Positions 23,465 through 34,449 of a stretch of 64,000 nt of DNA are shown here, piece after piece (within the stretch, counting starts at the first letter, position 1; the number at the start of each line of letters is the position of its first letter). The stretch is from positions 40,697-104,696 of the forward strand of contig NW_025955109.1 in the NCBI RefSeq assembly GCF_022376445.1, written 5' to 3'. Origin of the DNA: Fomitopsis serialis (taxonomy: Eukaryota; Basidiomycota; Agaricomycetes; Polyporales; Fomitopsidaceae). A model generated the notes under the pieces. It did no database searches, was not told the origin of the DNA, and was given only the letters and a program-made list of their open reading frames with translations. The position numbers were made by a program, and so were the translations under genes.

Positions 23465-24115
23465 GTGAGACCTCGTGAAGCCTTGTATTTGCAAAGATTT
23501 CGTGCACGTTCCGGAGATGGGCTGCGGGCTCACATGTGTTATGGATGGAACTATAACCCTTCTCTCCTCCATGCGACAACCCATTCGCCTCCATACTCTA
23601 CCGAGGCCAGCAGGTCAAAATTCCGAGCATCCGGTAGACTGGGTCGGTCCAGATTGCAGAGGTCCTGCTCGAATTCACGGTACTTCCGAAGGTGCTCGAT
23701 GATTTCTGGTCTACACCCATTGCTTCCCGAGCCCGTTGGCGATTCGGTAACGAGTTTGGTCGCGCGCTCCCTAGCAAGCTGCGGGCGTTCTACGTACCGA
23801 CGTTCTTTGCTCAGGAAATCAATGATGCCTTTGGGGTCGAAGCTGTAGAGAAGGAAATAGGGTGGCTGGCCCGTGGCTGAATGGATAGACGAGTTGTAGG
23901 CGTGTGCGAGCCTGGGTAGCCACTTGTACCAACCGTGGCTGTCTCCTTGAACGTAAGTTCTCAGCATGGTTCCGGTGCGTTGATTAACTATCTCCGTCTG
24001 TCCATCGTGTTGTGGATGGTGAGACGAAGATAGGTGCAAGTGTATCTCTAGCCTCGCTGATTCTGACATCCACCGTCCATCACAATCACATATGAACACT
24101 TGAGGAGGATGTCAA
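23465..24115 (-). mobile_element. Ty3/gypsy chromovirus fragment: integrase end plus decayed chromodomain
   Basis: The minus strand starts inside the integrase core (a DRDG-like site now CDCDGRWMSE), then LSSSHHPQHDGQTEIVNQRT with the catalytic Glu, then WLPRLAHAYNSSIHSATG and FLLYSFDPKGIIDF. About 100 residues covering the post-integrase region are missing: the frame jumps from ERATKLVTE to PEIIEHLRKYREF. A chromodomain remnant follows (LLASVEYGGEWVVAW, then in another frame CEPAAHLRNVHEIF). Compared with the copies at 26919 and 31256 this one is deleted inside and frameshifted, so it is dead. Confidence 0.85.
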
Positions 24116-24262
24116 GCGGGTGGGGCACGAACTTTGATTGACGCCATCCGGAACGAGATACACTGCACACAGGAGACACAAAGAGGGACGGATACATTCG
24201 ACGGACATCTACGAGGCTACGCAAAGTATCTACTGACTCTCTTCCCACTCGAACTCTCGCTT

Positions 24263-26142
24263 CTACTTCTCGGGACCAGCCATCTCGATGTCCTCCTCGA
24301 GCTCGTCGCGCTCACCCTCGGGATCGGGACCCGCAGGAGCGCCAAGCATACCAGGGCGGCGGAAGAATTGACTGACCTCTCCGGACTCCTCGGTCATCCA
24401 GTCGGGACAATCTTGAACGGTTGAAGGGCGGGGCGGATGGTTTGATGAGTTTGAAGGGGCGGGGGAAAGTTGTGAAAGACCGGCGACTGGCTCAGCGGCG
24501 GGCGTCAGGGCGGGAAGAGGAGGAGGGACCGAGGGAGCGGCGGCGGATGGGGAGTCATCCCACATGTTGGCCGGGCGAGGGCCGAAGAGAGTTCCCTTTG
24601 GCTCGGTAACCCAGTCGTACAGCTCAAGGGAGCCGCTCGGGAGGTCCGGATGGTGACCGATATCTGAGTACTCGGGGGCCCCTTGCTCTGCTCGTAGAAA
24701 GAAGAATCAGCGCTGAGAGGAAAAGGGCAGACAAAAGAGGAAGAAGGGACTTACTGAAGTTGCCGAACGTGCACCTCTTGTTCAGTGAGATACACACCAC
24801 ACAGGCTTGGCCCGGCAGGGCGTCAATCCGGCAGCAAAGGCGGTGCTGGCGACAGCCATCGCAGGCAACGGAGGGCGCGTAGACATATGCTCCGTATTGA
24901 AGGCAGTCGGACTGCGAACTCCACTGGGGAATGGGCGGGACCGTGTCTGGAGATGGTAGGGCGACCGAAAAAAGAGCGGGATCTGCGGCCCTGGGCACTT
25001 TGAGCTCAACGCGGTGGGGCATACAACGCGCAGGAGAAGAAGTGTCAGGAGACGAGGTAGGGGGCGGGGGCAGAACAAATGGCCGCGTGCCGATGCTGCT
25101 GGTGAGGACGCCTGTTCCAGCGCGTGAGGTGACATGGAGCAGACCCCGACGTCGTCCTCGATGGTGTCGATCAGGGGCGGGGTGGGAGGCGCATGGGAAA
25201 TTGCGCTACCACGAGGCGGACCAGGGGGCGGAGAAGGGATGGACACAGCAATGGAAGGGGAAGGCGATGGTAGAAAGAGGGGGAGACGAGCAAGATGAGT
25301 GGTGGGAGCGGCAGCTGGGGACGGCACAGGCTGGAGGGCAGAGTGGTCGGCAACAAATGGGAGGGGCTCGCAAGGCGACGTGACTGGCGGGGGAGCTGGT
25401 GTGTCCACGATCGTAGGCACCGGAGGCGGACTATGTGCGGGGACAGGAGGCAATGATGGGATGACAGGGGATGGCTGCGGATCCATGTCGGCATAGTCGA
25501 GAGGAGACACCGGGCAGTACGGAGGAGACACTGGGCAGTACGGAGGAGAGGCAGAACCAGACTTTGGCGGTGCGGAGGGGTCAGGGGAAAGCGTCTGCGT
25601 GGCACAGGGAGGGTCCTCTCTGGGGATGGCCACAGCAGGGGAGAGCACGAAGGTTGTGCCGGCCCACAATCCGAGGTTACCATTGAGGAGGACACCTTGG
25701 CGTATCTCTTCCCGAAGATTGCGAATGAGTTGCTGATACGGGGACTCCTGGGCTGCAAAGTGCTCCAGGCGCTCGTGGAGGGCATCGAGAGCCTTGAGAG
25801 TCGGGCCCCGCATGCGAGTCTCGAAGTGGCCCACTTCACGAGTGTATTCGGCATGAGCTTCAAAGACTGCCTGGTGAACAAGAGCATGAGCGGCACGGCA
25901 GGAAAGCAGTGGAGAGGACTCACCCGGGCGTAGCAGACTTGGCGGGCCCAGAGGTACCAGGTGCCAAACTCGGGTTGTAGCGGATTCAAATCCAGGGATG
26001 GCTTTTTGGCGGCAACAATCCCGATGCGAGCCTCCAGGAGTACCAGCTTGGCGGAGGCACCGAGGCGAAGACCATAGTGCTCGTCGGGGAGACCAACGTG
26101 GATGGCCTGGGACGGGAGGGGTGGCGAGAGGGAGCATGTCAT
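24263..26142 (-). CDS. Pro-rich protein with Zn2Cys6-spaced cysteine cluster
   Basis: Multi-exon gene model; function unknown. After a hydrophilic start (MTCSLSPPLPSQ) come a helical part (ALDALHERLEHFAAQESPY, QQLIRNLREEIRQG) reached through a GT..AG intron after TWYLWARQVCYAR, and a long Pro/Ser-rich region with a tandem ASPPYCPVSPPYCPVSPLDY repeat. Then comes a cysteine cluster, ACDGCRQHRLCC to CVVCISLNKRC (about 24,770-24,870), whose spacing CX2CX6CX9CX2CX6C fits the fungal Zn(II)2Cys6 fold. The C-terminus is acidic (DPEGERDELEEDIEMAGPEK). Basic DNA-contact residues are present but few, so DNA binding is only a possibility. It lies among retroelement debris. The frame change near 24,950 is assumed to be an intron. 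Confidence 0.5.
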
Positions 26143-26918
26143 TGCATCGATGAAAGGCGGTGATGAGCCAGCAGAAAGTGAGAACAGGAGAATGAAGCGA
26201 AAAGGCTGACAGCATGACTTATACCTACCGGCGGGTGTGGGAACGTAGCTGAGCCACACTGATCGGAGCGAAAACACCATATCAGAACGTATTCCCAGCC
26301 AATCGGGACACAGAACTGAGCGCCAACAAAGCACAGCCACAGACAACGGATGTCGGGAGGTCCCGATTATGGCAGCGCTTAGATGTGCGGAGGCCCAGGA
26401 ATGGCAGTTCAGCGAGGAGAGTCACACCGGCACCGGTAAGCCTTGTGAGGTCTGTTAAGATGTGAGGTGGGCCCACATACGGTGCCGCCGGATTGGGGTG
26501 ATGCGGACCAGCGGGGACCGACACTGACCCCCGGAACGAGGCCGCTGGGCCGAGCTCAAGCCGGTGGGAGCGAAGTACATGAGGAACCACTACAAAAAGC
26601 TACGCAGAACTGACAGAGGGAATGCAGATGGGAGGGGTGAAAAGACGAAGCGGTACTCGATGTTGGTGGGACTATCGAGTACACGAAGTGAGAAAGAGAC
26701 GACGGGGTGAGAAGAGAGAATACGAGAGGTATTTATACTACGACAGCCCATGGAGAACAAAGTGAAGGTCCGAGATCGAAACGTCAAAGCGAGGCATACG
26801 CCGCACAGGGGTCGACTGCCACACGCTTTGGCAAGAAGTGAAAGCGTGTTGTGTCGCGACGCGGGATGCAATCGTCACGTGTCGTCCTCCTGCAGACCCT
26901 GGACATACTCGTTTGTCC
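26143..26918. other. 5' region of zinc-cluster gene and retroelement junction
   Basis: About 780 bp. The minus strand between 26282 and 26590 stays open (PHHPNPAAPYVGPPHILTDL) and could be a further 5' exon of the zinc-cluster gene, but no feature supports it. A TATA-like TATTTATACTA on the plus strand near 26730 reads as a TATA box in the minus direction as well. The gypsy coding remnant begins at about 26,919. Confidence 0.35.
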
Positions 26919-27300
26919 AACCCAGCAAGAACAACTAAACCCTCTGGTCTACCGACCCGCCATCCCGGACACTTACCCCATGAGTCCTGTTATCAATATC
27001 GAGCATCTCCGATGGTATGAAGAAGCGGATAAGCAATTCGCAGGACTGGATCGCCCTGTTCTGCCCGACCACAGAGGATCCATATTCATGGCATCCGAGG
27101 AGTACGAAGTGGAGAAGATCGTTTCTTGGCGTGGGAATAAGGCCAAGGGCAACAAGCTAGAGTTCCTGGTCCGATGGAAAGGATCCAGCCCTGTCCACGA
27201 CACTTGGGAACCGGCTTCACATCTCCAGAACGCGCACGAGATTTTGAGGGAATTCAAGACCGATAATCGACTGACCCGCTACCCGCGCCTCCACAGGCCT
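26919..27300 (+). mobile_element. Ty3/gypsy chromovirus fragment: post-integrase segment and chromodomain
   Basis: Plus-strand remnant starting QEQLNPLVYRPAIPDTYPMS, INIEHLRWYEEADKQFAGLD, then a well-kept chromodomain: YEVEKIVSWRGNKAKGNKLE with FLVRWKGSSPVHDTWEPASH and LQNAHEILREF. It aligns closely with the end of the minus-strand element at 31256-34304. Upstream integrase is absent. The family's stop after the final RLKR is lost here (RLTRYPRL), so the open frame runs on into flanking DNA. Confidence 0.85.
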
Positions 27301-27409
27301 CAAGATTGCTTGACAGCAAAATCCGGATCTCCCTCGTCGGGGTTGACTCAACGAGGCCGGTGCGCTGGTGGTTCCAGGACTTCAAGACAGGTAGACTGCT
27401 GGAAGAGGC

Positions 27410-27640
27410 GAACGAGAGGTAGAGGAGGAGGATGGACTTTTTCGTGTTGTTGTTACTCTCGGTCGCGCTACCCTGACTCGACACACCCTATGCTGCCCTA
27501 CATCACTGCCTGCCCATTACTATATAAGCCTCATGATCACACCCGACGAAACCACCACCGATTCTCCTGTTGTACTGTAGTATGGCGGGACCACGTCTTA
27601 GCACATCTGTTCACTTGTTGCGATTTATAAATGCTGAATT
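27410..27640 (+). mobile_element. Possible 3' LTR remnant of the gypsy fragment
   Basis: A purine-rich tract AGAGGTAGAGGAGGAGGATGG (near 27415-27435) follows the chromodomain and could be a polypurine tract. About 90 bp later a TATA-like TATATAAGCC (near 27521) lies in promoter context, and an ATAAAT lies near 27627. No second LTR copy is available for comparison, so the boundaries are guesses. Confidence 0.3.
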
Positions 27641-27667
27641 CATCATCATCATCATCATCATCATCAT
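27641..27667. repeat. (CAT)9 microsatellite
   Basis: Nine perfect trinucleotide units directly after the possible LTR remnant, in a non-coding position. Confidence 0.9.
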
Positions 27668-29511
27668 GACCCGCTACCCGGAAGTCCATAATTAGAAGTA
27701 TCATACGTGTCCGGCTCTCTCCTCAATCAGTGCCTCGCATTTACTCGCTATTATACCCTTTAATCACGTCTAGTCCAGGACCCGCGTCCGTGGAGGCGTG
27801 CGGACTGGTGTGCACGTGACCGCATCACGGAACGCGCTGCCACAAGTTCGACTCGAGCGCCTCCGGTCCTCATCCCTCTTCTTTCCCTCGGTGAACGGGT
27901 TCCCTCTATTTGACTTCTAAAGTAATCTACATTCACTCTATTCTAGTAATCATGCCATCAAGCAATTGGCTCTCGCACTCAGAATGGTGAGCTCTCAGTC
28001 CATTCCAAGCTCTCGCGCCAGCGAATAGCTCGCGCGCCTATGGCGCCAGTTCCTATGCCTCGTCGATCGCGCCTCGAGGCTCTCGACCACTTCCTTTCCC
28101 ATCTTGCGGCCCACCAGCTTCGCCAGCTGCTTGGTCCGAGCCTATACGGAAGTCGGTGGGCGCTACATCGCCGAGCGAGTGCCCGCGGGCATCAAGCGCC
28201 GAGCTACTTGCTCCTGACTTCCACCTCGCTCCTGGTCCCACCTCGCGCCCCAGACTCCACTCTGCTCGAGGCACCACTCTCGCGGGCGACCGTTGAGATG
28301 ACCACCGAGTAGTGCAGAACTGCCGCGCGCTCGGTAGTCACCCCGCTGACGCCAGTCCAAGGCCCAAAGTCGAGCAACTGCGCACACACCCTCGAGAGTC
28401 CGACTCGTCAAACTCCCGACTCGAGGTCCCGTCCACGGCGCGGACGACGCACGCGCAGCGTGTCTGCAAGTCCCACGAACAAGCCACGTCGGCGCATGCA
28501 AGAGCAAGCACCGAGAAGGCCGTACAGACAGCGCCGGCGAGCAACGCGCTTTGCATCTGCAGGACCTCGCAAGACGCGTCGATGCGCGCCCCAAGGCCCC
28601 CAGAGGATGCTTCCGCCAGCTCGAGGACGAGCCGCTGCGAAAGGACGAGCAGGGAGGTCGACGGGCAGGAGTACCGCGTCAGGTCGACTCTGGTGAGTAC
28701 CTCAGTTCCCCAGTTTCCACCTTCCTCGCCCTTGCACACGTGTTGCATGCTTCCGACCCCGTACTCTCCTCGTCCTCATTCCGCGAACACGTCCTCGATC
28801 GATGCACTCGCCTCCAAGCGCTGCCCTCATCCTCACACTGTCATCCATCCGCTGCCCTCTCCTTTGCTCGCCGTCCATCCATCGTCATCTTCGGATCTTG
28901 GCTTTCTGTCGCGCGAGGAACGTCAAGCCCACGTCCGCGCGCTCCACGCCTGGGTGAAGGCCGCTGCTGAACGGGCGGCGGTCGCACCAAAGCATTGAAG
29001 GGACACTCCGCCCATCTCGGTTCTTGATCCTTCCACGGCCTATGCAATCCCTCTCTCGGAAGGCCCCCAAGGCGATTGCCAAGTAGCGCGATACCGCCCC
29101 GCTGGCGCAAACTCGTTGCGTGAATACTGGCAAGTCCGTGTCGGCGCGTTCCATGCCAGAGAAACGGCCGCGGCCGAACGAGCTGCTCTCGAGCTTGCCC
29201 CAAGGTTCCCGGAGGATGCCCCGTCCGTAGCAAGACCGAGCAGACGTGAGGGAGTATGAGAGAAGGAGTCAGGCACGAGGGCGTTGGATTGGAAGGTCGA
29301 CAGAGAAGGGACGCGAGCAGAGTCGACCGCAGCCGACGCCTCGACGCCCCCATGCCATGCTCGCTCGCCTGCTTCCGGACCCGTTCACTCCGTTCCTCCG
29401 TCCCTCCTCGTGCTCACTTCGCAACCCGCGTGCTCTCCCCGCTCCACGTCGCCCGAACCGCACCCTTCACCGCCGTCGACTGAGAAGTTGGTTCTGTAGC
29501 ATCCAGCGTCC
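27668..29511. other. GC-rich stretch with low-complexity open frames
   Basis: About 1.8 kb with long open frames in several phases on both strands, mostly Ser/Arg/Pro/Ala-rich, none with a recognisable domain. Two parts (near 28,580-28,640 and 29,190-29,240) share the phrase CCCCAAGG..CCC.GAGGATGC, so some internal duplication exists. A plus-strand frame around 28,885-28,996 (FLSREERQAHVRALHAWVKA) reads like a helical protein piece. It could be the remnant of a gag-like gene, but I cannot show that. Confidence 0.3.
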
Positions 29512-30706
29512 TCAGCGTCGAAGGGGCGGCCGTCGGGAGCGCGGGGGAGAGGCTAGGACCATTGGCGAATCCGGACGAGGAGGAGGCGTCACGGCAATTC
29601 TGGGCGGCGAACGCGAAGCTGGAGACGGAATAGTGAATCCGCCAGGTGCGGGGTCATTGACCCATCCTTCTTTGATGTTTTCGAAGAACGAGGCGGCTTG
29701 TTCGGTCCCCGCTGCGGCGTACGGCGGCGCGGCAGTGATCGCGCTCGACGCAGCCTGAGGGGACGGGACACGGGGCTTCGCCGCCACAACGTCCGCGCGG
29801 CAGGTATCGCGCCAGACTCAGCTGGGAAAGCGCGTTGGAAAGAGAGAGGGGGTTGTCGTCTGTCATTGCCGTCATTCCGTATTTGACTTTCCAGCTTTCG
29901 ATGAGGTTGTTTTCGTCGCTGTCTTGGTCGGCTTGCTCCGCTTGTAGACACTTTCGAGTCTTCTTACCAATGAACTTGGGAAGAGCGTGCATCTCGTCGT
30001 CCCAGTATTTGAGGAGCAACATCAGGTCAAGAGGCGCGAAGGGAACGAGGGTAGCTGAGGCCGGAGGCGTGAACTGTCTTACGTACCAGACCGGGACCCC
30101 AATCCATACCAATCTCTTCCGTACTTCAATGTCATCCTCGTTAACCCAGCACCCTACTCCCATAAGATCCGGGCTTGGCGTAGAGAAATGGCCTTCCTCG
30201 AAGACTGTCTGCAGGTGAGCACAGCGTGAGTAAGCCCGCAGTTCCAGTAGATGGCGTTGGATGACCGCCACAGCACTTCGCATCGGGAGCAGCTCCAGGG
30301 TCTGGACGTTGAACAGGGCGGAAGCGTCTTGCACGGCGACTGGTCTGAGCAGGAGCCCACTAGGAGGCGCTCGGTCGACTTGCCAGAATTCCGCGGCTTG
30401 ATGAAGTTCAGCCTCATAGAGGGTATGCAAGGCCGCTGCGAATTGACTGGACGGGACGCCACTGTCCATCTGCTTATTCAGGACGTGGAAGGTACCCGAT
30501 TGTCCATGTCGAGGGCAGTCGATAGTAACATAAGCCGGGTCAACACCTTCGGGGCTGGCGGGGATCTCATGAATGAAGGGCTGGTGCCCAAGCTCCCGCG
30601 ACCAATGCTGAGGATGGTAACCGGGTTCGTACAGCCCGTTGCGGCCGTCCGCAAAGGTTTCTTCTTCGACGTTCGGAGCGAGGGGCGGTGAGGGGATGTA
30701 CGACAT
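29512..30706 (-). CDS. Agaricomycete repeat-family gene, copy 2
   Basis: Paralogue of the degraded copy at 22155-22962 and better preserved: MSYIPSPPLAPNVEEET, GLYEPGYHPQHWSRELGHQP, DPAYVTIDCPRHGQSGTFHV, LHTLYEAELHQAAEF, IQRHLLELRAYSRCAHLQ, EEGHFSTPSPDLMGVGCWV, RLVWIGVPVWYVRQF and PLDLMLLLKYWDDEM. After the stretch SNALSQLSLARY the frame must change near 29,790 to reach the Ala/Pro-rich C-terminus (AAAGTEQAASFFENIKEGWV) and the stop at 29512. That change may be a one-base error. Function unknown. It sits between chromovirus remnants on the same strand as copy 1, as if a block had been duplicated. Confidence 0.55.
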
Positions 30707-31255
30707 GTTCGGGGATACAGCGTAGAGTCCGGGCTCAATGAGATATACGGAACGGACTGCACGATGCGCCACGAAGTGGGTCCAAGCTGAGTCGCGGCCG
30801 GAGGGTCTGGGAGGTAGATCCCTGAAGTTGCGAGGGTGCCAGAGGGACGATCAGAAGCGGAGAGGGCTCGTAGAGGAGGATGAGCTAGCCAATCTAGTTT
30901 ACAGCGACAAGGGAGGAAGAAAATCTGAAGGTAAAAGACCCCACGAGGCTCGGCAGTTCTGAACACTCGAAGAGCTATGTAACGAAAATAGGGAAGGGAT
31001 CGAGGCTCGGCAGTATCGCGCACTCGGTCACCTGAAGAATGGGAAGAGAGAGGGAGACGGGTCGGAAGCGCCGGCGCTGAACAGAGGCTGCAAGTCCCGC
31101 AACACGGTCACGTGAGCATAGCGTTATGCGCATCAAATTATGCGAGGGCTCTATTTGCGTACGCCGTAAAGTAGGAGGCGACGTTAGTTTAGGAGCGAGA
31201 CTTATAGTACTGAGGAGCTCGAAACGTATGGTACAGCTACCTACAGTCAACCGGC
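30707..31255. other. Spacer between repeat-family gene copy 2 and gypsy element
   Basis: About 550 bp. It should contain the promoter of copy 2 (minus) and the 3' untranslated/LTR part of the gypsy element that ends at 31256. The phrase GAGGCTCGGCAGT occurs twice (about 30,948 and 31,003), about 55 bp apart, an imperfect local duplication. No matching LTR was found upstream of the element. Confidence 0.3.
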
Positions 31256-34200
31256 TTAGCGTTTGAGCCGGTGGTCGGCCTTGAATTCCCTCAAGATCTC
31301 GTGCGCGTTCTGGAGATGCGAGGCCGGACGGGACTATAACCCTTCCATCGCACCAAGAATTCAAGCCGGTTACCCTTGGACTTGTTCCTTCGCCAAGCGA
31401 TTATTTTCTCCACTTCGTATTCTTCGGACGCCAGTAATTCAGATCCTCGGGGGTCAGGCAGGACAGGACGGTCCAAGGCCGCGAGATGCTTGTCTGCGTC
31501 TATCACCGAAGGTGCTCGATGTTAATGACGGGATTCATAGGGTATGTGTCGGGAATGGCGAGTCGGTAAACCAGGGGGTTGAGTTGTTCTTGCACGGGAA
31601 AGGGGCCAAGCATACGTTGGACTAATTCCTTGCCCGTTCCTTTCACGTCGACCAGCTCGAGCGAGTGAGGGTTGATCAGTACTCAAGAGCCTACGGGGAA
31701 AGTCTCGGTACGTCGTCCTTTGTTGAATTGTCGAGCTGCTTGTTCCTGAGCAGCAGCTATGGCATCTCGAGCTCTTCGTCGGTGAAGCTCCATTTCGTCG
31801 ACGAAGTCGGTCGCGCGTTCATTGGCAAGCAACGGATGTTCAACATAACGGTCGTCTTTGCCTTGGAAGTCCAGGGCGCCCTTCGGTTCGAATCCGTATA
31901 GAAGGAAATTAAGGCAAGTAGCCCGTAGCAGAGTGCACGGATGAGTTATATGCGTGAGCGTGAGCGAGAGCGGGGAGCCATTTGGACCAGCTTTGTCGGT
32001 CTCCTTGTACATAGGCTCGGAGCATGGCTTCTATCCTTTGATTGACGATTTCAGTTTGGCCGTCGTGTTGAGGATGGTGCGACGAAGACAAGCAGAGATG
32101 CATGTTAAGTTCCGCGGCGACCGCTCTCCAGAATTCGGACACCCAACATCCGTCGCGGTCGCAGATGATATGATCCGGGATGCCGAATCAAAATATCAAC
32201 TGTTGGACGAAAAGGTGGGCGAATTCGACTGTGTTGAGGGTGCCTTGACATTGGATGAATGGGCCATGCTTCGTGCATCTATCGACTACCACTAGTACAG
32301 CGTTGAACCCGTCCGATAGAGGTAGCCCAGTGATGAGGTCGAACGAGATCCATTCGAAGGGCTGATGGGGAACGGGGTTAGGACGGAGGAGTCCCGCCTT
32401 AGCTCGTCTATCGGACTTGGTCTTCTGGCAGATGTCACAGGACATCGCGTAATCTCGGACGTCCCTTCTTAGAGAGGGCCAAAAGAAACGGTTGCTGATC
32501 CTCATAGCTAGCTTGGACGGTCCTTCATGTGCGGATTCATAGGGCGAGTCGTGGATTCGAGCAATTAACGGAAATATCTCAGCTCGCGGAACACATAATC
32601 TCGCAGGATCCGATCCAATACGTAGGTATAGCAGTCCTTGCTGATCCGTGAAGAAGCATTGGCCTGCGAACCTCTTCACACCTGGTTCGTTGGCTTTCTT
32701 CCACTTGTCCCGGAAGAGGGTGTCCTTCAGGTATCCCTTCACGAACTTGTCGCGATACTCGTGGCTCATTTCTATGAGCATGGACGGAGGAGACACGTCG
32801 TCCTCAGGGAGATACAACGTGCTTGGGTCAGTTTTGAGCTCGGTCGTCTGGGACTGCAACGGGTCTTGCACTTGTCCATTTTGCTTGACTGATTGCTTAG
32901 GCGACGACGTTTCTCGAGTACTGACGCGGTGAGCGAGAACATCGACTTTCGAACGAAGAGGCGTTCCTCTCACGTCCGGGTCGTTCCGTTTGGTACTAAT
33001 CTGGTGAACAGAGGCATCGGGTCTCGGACGAAGAGGCATTCCTCTCGCATTCGAGTAGCTCCGATCCTCTGCCTCGTGGGGGTCTTCCTCTGGGGATGTG
33101 TGTGGATGTCGAAGTGGGTCTATCGTTCCTGTTTCGTTCGAAGTCTCGGCGTCTTCTAACACTTCCAGTCGCTCGCCCCCCACGCTGAGACTCGAATCAT
33201 CAGCGCGGGTGTTGGAGAACCAGCCGGAAGGAGGGGTGGAGTCCAGTACGTCTTCCCATGACTGGAGGAGTGATGCTGAAGCGGTCATTCGCACTGCCGG
33301 GGCTCGTTCTGAAGGGTCGGTGACGATAGGAACCGAGAAATCTTGGAGCGGCGATTGATGAGGCGGGGGATCCCTCGGTAGTCGAGACAGCGGGTCGACG
33401 TTGGGGTGAACTCTTCCCGCTCGATGCACGATGTCGAGCTTAGGCATGAATGCCGCGAAGACAGCCCCCCAAGCCGCCAGACGGCGGTTGGTATTCTCGT
33501 ACATCCGGGCCCATTGCAGGGCCACGTGGTCGGTGACTAGGGTGACTTGTTCTCCTTCGATGAATGGTTGGAACCATACAAGTCCTTCTTCCGCCGCTAA
33601 CGCTTCTCGCTCCGTTGCTGAATAATTCCTTTCCGCCGGCTTACAGGTTCTACTCCAATAGGCGATAACGCGTTCCACTTGGATGGCAGTGTCGTCCAAA
33701 GTGGAAGCCCAGACGCCTGGCGCAGGCTGATCATCAAACTTGCGCGATATCTTGGTGACCAATGATGGAACCACCACTTTTTCCTCGAACACTTTGGCTA
33801 GTCGGTCATATGCGCGAGTTCCCCGGAGATCGCAAACTTGAATGGACTGGACTTGTTGGAGGCAGGTGCCCAACACTATGTCGGAAGTGTCGGTGTAAAG
33901 ACGGTAAGGTTGGTTGGGAACTGCATGGGCCAGGACCGGAGCGGATTGGAGGGCTTCTTGAGTCCGGTGCCACGCTACCTCGCATTCGGCCGTCCAGGCC
34001 CACTTGTGGTCCTGTTTCAGGAGCTCGAACAGCGGAGAGACAACGAAGGAATAATAAGGTATGTAGGCCGTGAAGTACACCATCATGCCTAGGAAGGTTT
34101 GCAGGTCGGAGACACGCTTGGGACGGGCAAGTTCCATCACCGCGCATACTTTCTCCCGATGGGTAGAGAAGCCTAGCCTTGACCTTCTGTCCGAGCAGGA

Positions 34201-34304
34201 GGATAGACGTATAGCCAAAATGGCATTTCGGGGGCGAGAGAGTGATCCCTGACGAGATGATTGCTTTAAGTACTTGGTCAAGGTGGTTGATGTGCCACAT
34301 AATG
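31256..34304 (-). mobile_element. Ty3/gypsy chromovirus, 5'-truncated pol (RT end, RNase H, integrase, chromodomain)
   Basis: The minus strand begins inside reverse transcriptase at HINHLDQVLKAIISSGITLS and continues LVSDLQTFLGMM-type connection sequence. RNase H follows (YRLYTDTSDIVLGTCLQQVQ, RVIAYWSRTCKPAERNYSAT, VTDHVALQWARM, IVHRAGRVHPNVDPLSRLPR), then a variable linker, the zinc-binding HX..CX2C domain (SCDICQKTKS), the integrase core (WISFDLITGLPLSDG, CDRDGCWVSEFW, SSHHPQHDGQTEIVNQRIEA) and a chromodomain (YEVEKIIAWRRNKSKGNRLE, FLVRWKGYSPV). Damage: one frameshift near 34190, in-frame TGA at 32188-32190, another frame change near 31920, and TGA at 31683-31685. Gag, protease and the RT active site are gone; sequence similarity stops abruptly at 34304. 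The element is inactive. Confidence 0.88.
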
Positions 34305-34449
34305 GGGTCAAAATAACTAACCCTAACATATGCCTCGGCGTAGACAAAACCGTCAAGCTACTGCAGCTCATCGGAATTGGAAAACACTCTTTCTTGTGAA
34401 GCATGCGAGCGGTTGCTTTGGCTCCTACGGGAGGCCGAGTGATTATTGC
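34305..34449. other. Junction between truncated gypsy element and inverted-repeat element
   Basis: About 145 bp of unassigned DNA. It contains a short AACTAACCCTAACA string (near 34313) resembling two telomere units, too short to interpret. Confidence 0.4.

Noticed and set aside
31875..31895. GGTTCGAATCC, which looks like the B box of a tRNA gene
   Set aside because: It lies inside the gypsy integrase, where the minus strand reads YGFEPKG. No A box or cloverleaf surrounds it.
34313..34327. AACCCTAAC and, at 63342, TAGGGTTAGGG, similar to telomere repeats
   Set aside because: Only two units each and far apart, so chance or a healed break cannot be told from noise.
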